64,000 bases of DNA from Aquilaria yunnanensis. Taxonomy: Eukaryota > Streptophyta > Magnoliopsida > Malvales > Thymelaeaceae. The notes under the pieces are model-generated. The model did not search any database, was not told the DNA's origin, and worked only from the letters and a program-made list of their open reading frames with translations. The stretch spans positions 45,120,492 to 45,184,491 of the forward strand of contig CM077600.1 of NCBI GenBank assembly GCA_039654915.1, written 5' to 3'. Position 1 is the first letter of the stretch; every line of letters begins with the position of its first letter. Both the position numbers and the translations under genes were made by a program. Below are positions 37,497 through 49,730 of the stretch, piece after piece.

Positions 37497-40400
37497 GAAA
37501 TTGGAGTTGGGTGAAGTTAAGCCATCCACCATATGTCTTCAACTTGCCGATCGATCATTGACATATCCAAGAGGAGTGGTGGAAGATGTGCTTGTAAAGG
37601 TTGGAAAATTTGTATTTCCGGTGGATTTTGTGGTACTTGATATGGAGGAGGACCGGGACATTCTTTTAATCCTTGGAAGATCTTTCTTGGCTACCGGCAA
37701 GACATTGATTGATGTTGAGCAAAGCAAGCTAACTTTGAGGGTTAATGAAGAAAGCATAGACTTTAATATCTCTCAAGCTATTAAAGCTCCGGATGAGGTT
37801 AGTGCTTATTTCCTTCTTGATGTGGTGGATACTTGCATTGGTGAAGTGAAGAAAGAAATTCTATATGATGATTCACTTTTGATGACTTTGTTGAGTTATG
37901 ATGATGCTATTGGGAGTGATGTTGATGATATGTCTATTGCTTTGAATGCATTAGTGGATGATAGGACTTTGGTGAATACATGTGAGAATTTATGCATGCT
38001 TGATGTGAATGAGAAAGGTTCACCAAAGTTGGATTTGAAAGTGTTGTCTAGTGATTTGAAATATGTGTTCTTGGGTCCTAGTAATTCTTATCCGGTGATT
38101 ATTTCTTCATGCTTAACCTTGTTGGAGGAAGAAAAGTTGTTAAGGGTACTAAGGGAGCACAAAGATGCACTTGCATGGTCTATAAGTGATATCAAGGGTA
38201 TTAGCCCTTCCATTTGCATGCATAAGATTAGAATGGAGGACACATACACACCCTTGGTTGAACACCAAAGAAGGTTAAATCCCGCCATGAAAGAAGTAGT
38301 GAGGGCGGAGATTTTGAAACTCTTGAATGCCGGTATAATTTATCCCATCTCCGATAGCCAATGGGTTAGCCCTGTTCAAGTAGTACCTAAGAAAGGAGGG
38401 ATAACCATAGTGACGGACCAAAACTTGGATATCATTGCCACTAGAACCGTCACCGGTTGGAGAGTGTGTATGGATTACCGGAAGCTCAACAAAGCCACAA
38501 GAAATGACCATTTCCCTTTACCTTTCATTGATCAAATGTTGGATAGGTTGGCCGGCCATGAATTCTATTGTTTTCTTGATGGATATTCCGGGTATAACCA
38601 AATAGCCATTGCACCGGAAGACCAAGAAAAGACAACCTTCACTTGTCCTTATGGCACTTATGCATTTAGAATGATGCCATTTGGGTTGTGCAATGCACCG
38701 GCCACATTTCAAAGGTGCATGATGGCCATCTTTGCCGATATGGTTGAGAAGATTATGGAGGTATTCATGGATGACTTTTCGGTTTTTGGCTCTTCCTTTG
38801 ATGATTGTTTGGGAAATTTAGTGAAGGTATTGAAGAGATGTGAAGAGACCAACCTTGCTCTTAATTGGGAGAAATGCCATTTTGTGGTAAAATCCAGCAT
38901 AGTTCTTGGACACAAAAGTTCTTCCAAGGGTATTGAGGTAGACAAAGCAAAAATTGTGGCCATAGAAAAATTACCTCCACCAAAGAATGTGAAATGTGTG
39001 AGAAGCTTTCTTGGACATGCGGGTTTTTATAGAAGATTCATTAAGGATTTCTCCAAGATTGTGAAGCCTCTTTGTTCATTATTGGAGAAGGATGCCGAGT
39101 TTGAGCTTGATAATTGTTGCTTGGAGGCATTTGAGTTGATTAAAAAGAAGCTTGTGGAAGCACCCATTGTTGTCTCACCGGATTGGAGTCAACCATTCGA
39201 GATCATGTGTGATGCAAGTGACTTTGCGGTGGGAGCGGTGCTTGGCCAAAGAAGAGAGAAGATTTTTCGGGCCATCTACTATGCAAGCAAGACCTTGGAC
39301 CCGGCACAACAAAACTATACCACCACGGAGAAAGAGATGTTGGCGATGGTGTTTTCTCTTGATAAATTTCGGCAATACATCCTTGGCACAAAAGTGGTAG
39401 TGTTCACCGACCATGCGGCTATTTGGTATCTCTTCACCAAGAAGGACACTAAACCAAGGTTAATTCGGTGGATTTTGCTTCTACAAGAGTTTGATGTTGA
39501 GATTAGAGACAAGAAAGGAAGCGAGAATGTAGTAGCGGATCACCTCTCAAGACTTGAGTTGGAAAATGAACAATATTCATTGCCCATCAAGGAGTCATTC
39601 CCGGATGAACATCTTCTAGAGGTAAAAGCAAGCACTCCTTGGTTTGCCGATTATGTGAATTATTTGGTGTATGGAGTATTACCTCCAGAGTTGAGTTCCC
39701 AACAAAAGAAAAAGCTCTTAGTGGATGTGAAATACTATTTGTGGGATGAGCCCTTGCTATTCAAGAGATGTGCCGATCAAGTCATTAGGAGGTGTGTTCC
39801 TAAGGAGGAAGTGCCAGATATTATCCGCCATTGCCATTCATCTCCTTATGGTGGGCATTTTGGACCAACAAGAACTGCCGCTAAGGTACTCCAATCGGGT
39901 TTCTATTGGCCTTCTATTTTCAAGGATTGCTATGCTTTTGTGAAGACTTGTGATAATTGTCAAAGAGTGGGAAATATCTCTAGAAGACATGAGTTGCCAC
40001 TTAATAATATTTTGGAGGTTGAGATATTTGATGTGTGGGGTATCGACTTTATGGGACCGTTCCCACCTTCTTTTGGTTGCTCCTACATATTATTGGCGGT
40101 AGATTATGTCTCTAAGTGGGTTGAAGCCATTGCCACACCTACAAATGATGCCAAGGTAGTGGTCAAATTTCTCCAAAAGAATATATTCTCCCACTTTGGT
40201 ACTCCAAGAGCCATAGTGAGTGATGGAGGGTCTCATTTCTGCAACAAGATCTTTGCACAATTGATGGCTAAGTATGGTGTAAGACATAAGATGGCTCTTC
40301 CTTACCACCCACAATCAAATGGGCAAGCGGAGGTTTCCAACCGAGAAGTTAAGTAAATTCTTGAGAAGATGGTTAATGGAACAAGAAATGATTGGGCAAA

Positions 40401-40923
40401 GAAGTTGGATGATGCTCTTTGGGCTTATCAGACCGCCTACAAGACACCGATTGGAATGTCTCCTTATAGGCTTGTGTTTGGCAAGCCTTGTCACTTACCG
40501 GTGGAGCTTGAACATCGTGCATATTGGGCAATCAAGAAGCTCAACCTTGATTTGAAGAAAGCCGGTGAAAAATGCCTTCTCCAATTGAATGAGCTTGATG
40601 AGTTTCATCAGGAAGCTTATGAGAGTGTCAAGTTGTACAAGGAGAAGACAAAGATGTGGCATGACAAGCTTATTATGAGGAGAGAATTTGTTCCGGGTCA
40701 AAAGGTGCTTTTATTCAATTCAAGGCTTAAATTATTTCCGGGCAAGTTGAAATCAAGATGGTCGGGCCCATTTATGGTAGAAAAGGTCTCACCTTATGGA
40801 GCTATTGAGTTGAGGACGGAAGATGGAAGAACATTTCAAGTGAATGGGCAAAGATTGAAGCACTATTATGGAGAGGAGCCTCAAATTTCCGACAAGCTTC
40901 GTTTGGCGGAGCCAACCACTTGA
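37420..40923 (+). pseudogene. Athila pol (protease end, RT, RNase H, integrase), disrupted
   Basis: Homology starts right after the T run near 37495 with the second half of protease ([11 protein letters not shown]). Reverse transcriptase follows: [35 protein letters not shown] [29 protein letters not shown] and the catalytic FMDD. RNase H has [20 protein letters not shown] and FTDHAA. Integrase has the HHCC finger ([11 protein letters not shown] ... CDNCQ) and the DDE residues in [16 protein letters not shown] and [12 protein letters not shown] at 40354-40356 cuts the frame just after the catalytic Glu; the same frame resumes and continues with integrase C-terminal sequence ([20 protein letters not shown], the GPF/Y-like [10 protein letters not shown]) to the stop at 40921-40923. 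Confidence 0.95.
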
Positions 40924-40974
40924 TTCACCAAAAAAAGGGAAGTTGTCTAGCTAAAGACATTAAATTTAGCGCTT

Positions 40975-40991
40975 TTCGGGAGGCACCCCGA
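40975..40991 (+). other. Stem-loop after pol
   Basis: TCGGGAGGCACCCCGA-type sequence: the arms TCGGG and CCCGA pair around AGGCAC. I recall a similar GGGAGGCA-CCC hairpin after pol in other Athila elements. Its role is unknown; it may be a 3'-end or RNA structure of the gag-pol transcript. Confidence 0.55.
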
Positions 40992-41222
40992 CATTTCATT
41001 ACATTTAGATAATGTTTTGTTAATTTAAGAGTAGTTGCATTTTTATCTTGAATAATGGGAAGCAATTTTATGATTTTTGTAGGTGGAAAGAAGAGTGAAA
41101 GAATCAACACTTTGGGAATTTTTCGTGCATGAATTTTGGTGAAAATTAAACTTGAGGGTAAGTTTGAACAAAATAAAAAGTTGAAGGCCAAAGGGAGGAA
41201 TTTGTGCGTGAGCGTGGGCATC

Positions 41223-41335
41223 GCAGCGCCGCCCAGCGCCTAGGCGCTAGGATGCGAAAAAACACACAGTGGCCAAACTTTTACTGGCGCCGCAGCGCCA
41301 GAGAAGCCTCTCCCGGCGCCTAGGCGCCAGATGCG
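41223..41335 (+). promoter_or_regulatory. Cluster of GGCGCC palindromes, possible internal promoter
   Basis: Three palindromic modules: AGCGCCTAGGCGCT (41235-41248, perfect), TGGCGCCGCAGCGCCA (41285-41300, six-base arms) and GGCGCCTAGGCGCC (41315-41328, perfect). The same 14-mer surrounds the LTR TATA box. The cluster lies about 150 bases before the donor site of the env-like leader exon, and AATTAAAACC follows at 41345-41354. A promoter role is inference from this parallel. Confidence 0.4.
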
Positions 41336-42435
41336 CGACTGGCAATTAAAACCCTTTCTTCCCCAATTCACCTGCACACACAAAACACTCTCCTCTTCTA
41401 AAAGCTCTCCACCTTCGAACCCTAACCTTTCCATGCACTCCACGACTCAATTTTCTTGTCAATTTCTGTACAAACAAGGATCAAGTAAGTGATTTTCATC
41501 ATTCTCTCTTCAATTTTCTTGCTTGAAATTATTGAAATCATGTGGATTGGTGTATGTGCGAATTTGGGCAAAAATGGCGGTTTGTGTTGATGTTGTGTGA
41601 ATTCTTGCTTGTTGTTGGATTGTTGTTGATGGGTAAGAGATTCTATGCTTAAAAACAACAATTTAGCACCAAAATCATGGCTTGAAAACCTCACCTATGG
41701 AGACCCACGAAATTTTAATGGTGAATCTTGTTTGATGCATGTTCTTGATGATTTGGTTGTTGTAATTGCTTGCTTCTACCTTATAATGAATGGGTCTAAC
41801 AAGAATTGTGAGTAATTTCGAGCTACATTGTAAGAATTTGAGCTTGTAAGTTTTCCGGAAAATCAAAAACATGAGTTTGGGCGATTTCACCATATGGGTT
41901 TTCAAAGCATAATGTAGCTTTATGTGAGTGTTCTTGGCATCAGTTTTTTGCTTCTATTGCCTCTAGGTGTTGCATAGTATATGATTGAACCTTCCTTTTG
42001 CACCCTGATGCTTGTTTATTTGATGAAAAATCATCGAACTTTTGCTATGCCATCATGACTTGTTTTGTTCATACCATGTTCATGGACTCACCTCTTCACA
42101 TGTGTGCTTAATTGGCTAGACATATTAGTTCAAGTTGCATCTAGGTAGTGCATAGATGATGGTTTAAGCCCCCATATTTGATTGGATGCACATTTGTTAG
42201 TGCTGGTAGCTTTGTGAAGTTGGTATGCCATATTTTGTAACAAGTTCATGATAAGCCTTTTTGCCTAAATAAATTCATGCCTTGAGGTGTATAATTTGTC
42301 CAAAGTGATTGCTTGTGGATGTGTGTAGTGATGTAGAATTTTGTCTTAGAGGGTGGAGGTATTTGATTGACTATATGTGCCTTTCATTTTAGTTATGAGA
42401 TTTTTATATATATGTTATTGCTTGGTGTAGGAACA
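41336..42435 (+). other. Leader exon and intron before the env-like gene
   Basis: A pyrimidine-rich stretch (41355-41460) is followed by a consensus donor TCAA|GTAAGTGA at 41485. A consensus acceptor CTTGGTGTAG ends at 42430, five bases before the env-like ATG. The predicted intron is 946 bp and T-rich. Athila env-like proteins are thought to be made from spliced RNA, which this layout would allow. Confidence 0.55.
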
Positions 42436-43791
42436 ATGGCACCAAGAATCTTCAAAGGAAAGAGCACCGACAAAGGAAAGGGCAAGAGGGCACGGGTGGA
42501 GCATGCCCAAGAGCCGGCCATGGATTACCCCCGCTTTGTCGACAAGAAGGCCGAAGAACTATTTGAGGGCTTTGTAAAAAGGAAATTCACCATCGAGAGA
42601 GGATTTGATCTTGGAGCACCGGAGAATGCCGGAATCTTAGAGGTGGTGGAGCGGAAAGCTTGGAGGAAATGGTGCACTACACCACACACCATGGTCTCCC
42701 GGACACTTGTGGCGGAGTTTTATGCCAACTTGAGTGCCACCCAACCCAAACACCATTCGGCCAAGACAGTAACGGTTCGTGGGAGGACCGTGAACATTGC
42801 ACCAAGCGACATCAACAACCACCTTCAGATAAATCCTGAGATCGGAAACCCTGCTAAGGATGGTGGCTTTGATTGGATGACGACTTGGATATGTGGCTGG
42901 GTGGTGCCTTGGGCTACAAGCAAGGATGACCCCGAGAGGAAGATCCATTTTGCCTCATCCTTCCTCAAGCCCGAAATGAAGGTGTGGCATTATTTCATCA
43001 GCTCTAGGCTTATACCATCCACTCACCCGTCTGATGTGACTCCGGACCGGGGTCAAGTGCTCTTTTGGATTGCCGCCAACCACCAAATTGACGTGGGAGC
43101 ACACATAGCACAGAACATAAGTCGGGCGGCACGAACAAAGAGAGGTAACCTCCCATTCCCACAATTGATTATGGAGCTTTTGGCGGAGGCCGGAGTTCAT
43201 TACCCGGAGGACCCACTCATCTTTGCTCCTAAGCCCAAGGACATCTCCTTGAGCAAGCTTTATGGTTTTGAGTTGGCGGGGGGTGAAAGGCCCGAAGAGC
43301 ACCAAGAAGAAGAGGAAGAGGCCCATGACCCGCTAGGCCCGGAGGGAGTAGCACCACCACAGGAGGAACCGCTCATTGATCCTGCTCATGCTTCTAACGA
43401 AGCCCTCGCCATTGGCCTCAACAAGATCCATCTCGCTATTGGTGGGTTTCGGGATGAAGTGATATCACGAGTTGATCACTTGGAGGAGCGATTCACCTCC
43501 TTTGCTACTGAGGCTCGGGAGGGATATTCACTGTTGGCCGGGTGTACAGAGATGATTTCGGCCCAAGTCAAGTGGGCGGCCATACAACAAAACCCCGACC
43601 TTCTTCCTGACTATCCACCTTTCCCACAAATCCCGTCTCACCTCCATCCTTCAGCCCACCCGTGGTATACCCCTAACCCACTAAACCATCCTCCCCCTTT
43701 TTACCCTCACTTCTCCCAAGTCTGCCCCACTGGACACATCCACCATACCTCCTTCTCATCCATCGGCCGGAGAGTCATCCGGCGCACCTGA
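42436..43791 (+). CDS. Athila env-like / putative plant transposon protein
   Basis: A 451-codon open frame between integrase and the 3' LTR, where Athila elements carry their env-like gene. The start at 42436 is preferred over the in-frame 42367 because a splice acceptor lies directly before it. The N-terminus is basic (PRIFKGKSTDKGKGKRARVE), a possible nuclear signal. The core holds segments such as VEFYANLS-like VAEFYANLSA and GRTVNIAPSDINNHL, typical of the domain labelled putative plant transposon protein. An acidic stretch, then a heptad-like region (residues ~310-370), then a Pro/His-rich tail follow. From 42436 I see no signal peptide or membrane span, so an envelope role is doubtful. 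The frame is uninterrupted, unlike gag-pol. Confidence 0.8.
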   Translation: MAPRIFKGKSTDKGKGKRARVEHAQEPAMDYPRFVDKKAEELFEGFVKRKFTIERGFDLGAPENAGILEVVERKAWRKWCTTPHTMVSRTLVAEFYANLSATQPKHHSAKTVTVRGRTVNIAPSDINNHLQINPEIGNPAKDGGFDWMTTWICGWVVPWATSKDDPERKIHFASSFLKPEMKVWHYFISSRLIPSTHPSDVTPDRGQVLFWIAANHQIDVGAHIAQNISRAARTKRGNLPFPQLIMELLAEAGVHYPEDPLIFAPKPKDISLSKLYGFELAGGERPEEHQEEEEEAHDPLGPEGVAPPQEEPLIDPAHASNEALAIGLNKIHLAIGGFRDEVISRVDHLEERFTSFATEAREGYSLLAGCTEMISAQVKWAAIQQNPDLLPDYPPFPQIPSHLHPSAHPWYTPNPLNHPPPFYPHFSQVCPTGHIHHTSFSSIGRRVIRRT

Positions 43792-43896
43792 CATGCCTGA
43801 GGATTAGTTGGAGGCGGGAACATCCGCCTCCCCGGGTACGATTCTTCATGCTCTCTCTCTAGCTTTTCCTTTCCTTTCACATTGAGGACAATGTTT

Positions 43897-43914
43897 GGTT
43901 TAAGTTAGGGGGAT
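43897..43914 (+). other. Internal polypurine-tract-like motif after the env-like gene
   Basis: TTTAAGTTAGGGGGATTG closely resembles the polypurine tract before the 3' LTR (AAGTTTGGGGGAG). Athila elements often carry such a second tract. It could prime an extra plus-strand start during reverse transcription. Confidence 0.5.
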
Positions 43915-45398
43915 TGCTTGTGGATGAGTACTTGTCTAGTTATTTGCATGTTAGTTGCTTAGTTGATTTTGTTGCTTCCCTTGCATGGCATTTAGCTTAG
44001 TTATTTGCATATTTTAATTCATAGCATTCATTAGAGTTAAATGTAGAAACATGTAGTTGCATTTAGGTTGTGTGCATTTAGGGACCCAATGTATGCTCTT
44101 TATTATGATTAGAGGAATTCATTTATAAGTTCAACTTGATGATAAATTTTGTTATATAAAGAAAGATTTTCACTTGTCATTAATGGTAGAAACCATACCC
44201 TGTGAGTCTTTAGACCTTGTGTGGCACACTTGCATGATAAATTATTTCATTCATTGGAGTGGTGCTTGTTTTGCTTGTTTTGCTTGTTCTGCTTATGGAT
44301 TCCTTAACTTGCTTTTGGACCCCTTCATATCCGAATTGATGCATGCAAATAAAGGATGAAAATGACAACTTAGGGCTAACTACATATCCAAATGGCTAAC
44401 CCTTCATTATAATCCTTAGTGGACTCCTTTGAGCCTTTAAGCCATTTTTGTTGTTTAACCCACATAATTGAGCCATATCCATTGTTATTTATCCTCTCTT
44501 GTCCTTAAAGTAAGTTGAGCATTGCATATATGGGCTTGGGAAGAGTAAAAATTTGTGAGTTGTGTGAGTGAGCAATAAATAAGTTTGTGGGAAAAATGTT
44601 GGGTTATGAACTTCTCGTTGAGTTTATGTAGCTATGGTTTGAATATACTTGAGATAAAGTCATGCACATTTGTCTGAATTGTAAAGAATGGGTGAATTCT
44701 TTTGTAAAAAAAAAAAACTATTTTTCCCTTAGTAAAAAGGCAAAACGAGTCAACATGAAAAAGCCCTCGTTATATTAAAAAAAAACCAAAAAGAATAAAT
44801 AAAGTAAGGGAAAGGTAGAAGTACTTTGTTAATTTGAAATGAGTTCACTCATGTGTTTTGTCAAAATTGTGCATATGGGGGTTACTTGATTTGTTGCTTG
44901 GAAGTCAAGAAAAACATTTTTAAACCAAAATACCTTGGGCGGGACTTTAGGTTTAATTATTAGGATTGCCCATGGTGTTTATGCTTGACTTACTTTTTTT
45001 AGCCCCACCTCAAAAGGCCTCCATCCGATTCCCGTCCATACCAAACCCGGCCACGGTACAACCTTATATATATGTCATTGGACTTAAATTTGCATGTATA
45101 TTCCTTAGGGACAATTCATGGGTAGTTTGGGTCCTTTTGCAAATTTGTGGATGAAGTGGCATTATAAGCCTTAGATACACTAGGCAACTATAGATTAGGG
45201 AGTGAAACACTTAGCGAGCGATTACCTACCGTTAATGACAAAGTTTTTCTTTCATTACTTACCTTAATTTTTCTTAAGTTGAATTTATACCTTGAATGAC
45301 TTTATGATATGATATTGAGTATATATTGTTAGCTTCTATGTTTTGATTGCTTTATGTTTTTTTTAGGTTAATAAATGCTAGTGACTAGCATTCTTCTA

Positions 45399-45412
45399 AG
45401 TTTGGGGGAGTT
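45399..45412 (+). other. Polypurine tract of the Athila element
   Basis: AGTTTGGGGGAGTT directly precedes the TG of the 3' LTR, the standard site for plus-strand DNA priming. Confidence 0.85.
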
Positions 45413-46902
45413 TGATAAATGTTAATTTTGTGGTCAAACATGTTGACTTTTTGTCAACTTTGACCACAATTTTCTACCTCATCACTCAATATTTTTGGCC
45501 AATTCTTGCTTTGATCCTTCATTTTGTAGGTTGGAGAAGTGGACCATAGCATTGGAATGGCACCGGGACAAGCGGCACGAAAAACGGGAATGTAGAAATC
45601 AACGGACATTATAACTGTGGTGCCTAGGCGCCACAGTATAAAGTCCTCTGCCAAGAAAAGGGCACTTTGGCGCCTAGGCACCCATACATCCCTTCTGGCG
45701 CCGCGGCGCCAGGCGCCCTCAAGCTATGGCGCCTAGGCGCCCAGACACCCCCCTCTGGCGCCTAGGCGCCAGTCACCCGGGAAAGTGGTCCCCTCCTCAA
45801 GTTTGAACTCAAGCTTGCCATTGGCCAAGGTTTTCTATCCAATGGAGTTGGTGAGTGAAAGGGACAGCCTCTAGAGGAGAAGAATCTGGAACATAGCAAA
45901 GAAAAAGAAGAGCTTCATGTTCTTCTTCATCTTTATCTTGTCTTAGAACTAGTTTTGGGGTTTTTCCACCATAGATAGTTTTCCTAGCTTTTCTTAGTTT
46001 TCTTTTTTGTGACCATTGGAGCTAACTTGAAGATTGCTTGGAGTGCTCAAAGATACTAGCTTGGAGACTTTGGATTCAAGAGCTTCTAGCCACCTTGGGT
46101 TTATTCTTTCATCTACCTTGTAGTTCTTCATGGATGCTATTATGTTCACTTTTATGATTATGTTTTATTTAGTTATGGAGTAGTCTTCTTTTGCACTTTC
46201 TATGGATGTAGCTACTTGGATTGATTATGTTGGATGAATTTATGGTTATGTGATGTTGATTTTCTACTAAATGTATGTTTATTCTTCTCTTGAGCTTAAT
46301 GTTGTGTTAGCTAGTTGATGGCCACAATTAGTTGCACTATAAATTGCATCTAAACTCTTGGAAAAGATTAGAAGCTATTGGACCTAGGAGAAGAATTTAA
46401 TGGCTATGGACTTGTTGGAAAATTAGTCTAAGTCATTAGGTAAAGGTAAATTGAGCTTTAATGCCTCTTTCTAAACTTGTAATCGGGTGGAAATCCTTAT
46501 TAAGTTTAGATTAGAGAGATTAATTCTTTCACTTGGAAAAGTAAGAATTTAGTTGAATAACTTTATCAACATACATTGGAAATTAACCCACTCACTTAAG
46601 TTCACAAACAAATCAAGACAAGTAGTGAACCTATAGGAAGTGTTCTTTCATGATTTGATAAAAAACTACAAATTCTACATTGCATACTTGCATTCTAGGT
46701 TAATAGTATTCCATTTAGCTAAGGTTAGTCACTTGTTTAAGTTGCCTATATTGTCATCCAACTTTGATTGTTTAGCTAAAGTTTAACTTGAGTAGTGGTA
46801 CTTGGCATTCAATTTCATCAATCTTCGTGGGAACGATATCCACTCATCCATTTACACAACTACCGTGCACTTGCGGAATAGTGGGTTTAAAATTTCACTA
46901 CA
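45413..46902 (+). repeat. Athila 3' LTR (1490 bp)
   Basis: Colinear with the 5' LTR with about 23 scattered substitutions and 39 extra bases near 45695-45735 made of further GGCGCC units. TATAAA is at 45637-45642. Followed by the GTTGC target duplication. Because reverse transcription makes both LTRs identical, all differences arose after insertion. Confidence 0.97.
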
Positions 46903-47410
46903 GTTGCCAAAAGCTAGGAGGCGGCATAATAGTTACAGTCTCAACATGTTTGGAGCATCCCATGGTCAACGACATAGATGTCGCTGATGAGAATAGTGGA
47001 GATGAGGGACCTTTAGTCAGTGGCCTTGGTATGGGTAAAGTCTCAATATAGCAATCACAAGGTTGCCATTGAAAGTCAGAGGAGTGCCCAAAGAAGAGGG
47101 TATTGGAGTAGAAGGAGAAGTCCCATAAAGAGGCTATGAGATGCGGAGATGGATGGGTCTATATAGAGGTAGAAGAGAATAGAAATAGAGGGACGAGGAG
47201 GGGGAAGACAATTTTGAAAAATTTTAAATTTCTAAAATTTTAGGTATAATAGAAATAGAGGTATAATTGTAAACCAAACTAAATTCAAGGTGGCTAACTG
47301 TAATTTTGACTAACAGTTGACTAACTGTATTAAAAAAGGGGGTAAGTGTATATTTTTAAACCTAAAAGTGGTAAGTGTAATATTTTCTAAAGTTTAGGGG
47401 TAACTGTAAA

Positions 47411-48251
<841 letters not shown>

Positions 48252-49730
48252 GCAAAGCTTGCTGGTGATGGGCTGTATCTGTTCCTAGTTGTTCTCTGTG
48301 TTTAATGGCTATCTATATTTTTTGGTTTTCGTATCAAGATGGTTAAATTTTGGTCATGGTTTGTGTACCGGATATCTATTGCCTTGTGGGAGAAGTCTTC
48401 AGTCGCCCTCTACTATTGATATGATATTCAGTTGTTTGTGTTTGATGGTTATGATTTAAGTGTGGTATAGTTGGGGTTATGATATGCCGACTATACTTGC
48501 AGATCAATTTTTTTGTCAGCTGTTTTTCATCAACTACTCTCTTTAGATAGATGTCACTTGGCCTTCACCTTCGAATTTGGATTTAGTAGTCGAGAACAAT
48601 CTATTGTTCTTGTTTGGTCTGTTTCTGAATCCCTTGACCACTTGGCCAATGCCAAAGCAAGCCTTTTCCCCGTGAGGCCTGTTTCTAAACAAGTCTGATT
48701 TACTTGACATAATTTGTAAAGATTGAGAATCCTTTTCCGAAAAACAACGATTCGTTTAGAGATGTGCTCGGCAAAATACTCGTATTTTGTAATTACTTCC
48801 CACAAGCCTCATAGGCCATCATTTGTTAGAGCTTTTACAAGCATTGTCCTGCCTTCCAAGCTACCCAGGATCACATGGTATGGACTTCAGTATTAGGATT
48901 AAAAATTCAAGCTAAGATTGATGTTATCAAGTAGTTTGGTTGGAAGCAAAGTCTGCGAGTTAAGCCGTATTTAATTTTTATTGCGCAGGCCCACTGGCTC
49001 TCCCATGGTATGAACTCTAGTGACAACGTTGAATGGAAAGTGAGATTAGAGAGTGATTATTTGCTTAACTTGTATATCAACTGAAAGTTTATAAACAAAG
49101 AAATCTAAAAGGCATTTTTTAATTTTCTTTTTTGGAAAGTTAGGTGCTTCTTATTGATTTTTCTTTTTCTTGGTTGGGTGAGGAAGAAAATTCATAAAAA
49201 ATTTAAATATTGCTTTTTCAGAAAGAATTATTTAAGTGGTTATTAATTATATAGAGTTTAAGCTTTCACATGACATTGATTTTAAACTAAAAATCTATAA
49301 AACTGAAAATAGTGGATTATTTTTTATGGAAAAATTATAGAAGTCAAGGACCTTCAGCTTTCAAAAGTTGCAACCAGGTTGGAAAACTTAGATGACATTA
49401 GAAATCATTCCATCCAGTGTTCAGCCGGATTGAACCATGAGTGGTTTCATCACCTATCCGAGTTTGAAAACATCATTTGACAAATCGAATGTCATATCAA
49501 TGCGATTTGCGAGCAACGAGCAGTTGTTTGCAAAGGCAAGTCCTGTGACTGGCTACCACATGCTACTAATATGATCTACTTTTAGAGCACCAGTTGAAAA
49601 AACAAATGTCACTCTGGGCAATTAAACCAGAGGTATCGATAGCTTGAACTTGTCAATTTTGGACAGGAGAACGGACTTTCATACTTTTTTTTTTCGAAAG
49701 TGTGAAACAGTCTAGTAACCTTTGACAGAA
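48252..49730. other. eS28 3' region and intergenic DNA, no gene seen
   Basis: The first few hundred bases are probably eS28 trailer. The rest is AT-rich with no coding pattern or repeat that could be named. Confidence 0.45.

Larger units (their letters stand above)
33955..46902 (+). mobile_element. Full-length Athila-type Ty3/gypsy retrotransposon
   Basis: A complete element of 12,948 bp: 5' LTR, primer site, gag, protease, reverse transcriptase, RNase H, integrase, a separate env-like gene, polypurine tract and 3' LTR. Both LTRs begin TG and end CA, and the insertion is flanked by the perfect 5-bp duplication GTTGC (33950-33954 and 46903-46907). A tRNA-Asp primer site, a gag without CCHC finger and the env-like gene after integrase place it in the Athila lineage. 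About 23 substitutions plus one 39-bp indel separate the LTRs by eye, so the insertion is recent. Coding lesions mean it could not now transpose by itself. Confidence 0.97.

Noticed and set aside
42367..42435. Signal peptide or membrane anchor for the env-like protein
   Set aside because: The hydrophobic residues lie upstream of a strong splice acceptor, so they are probably intron sequence.
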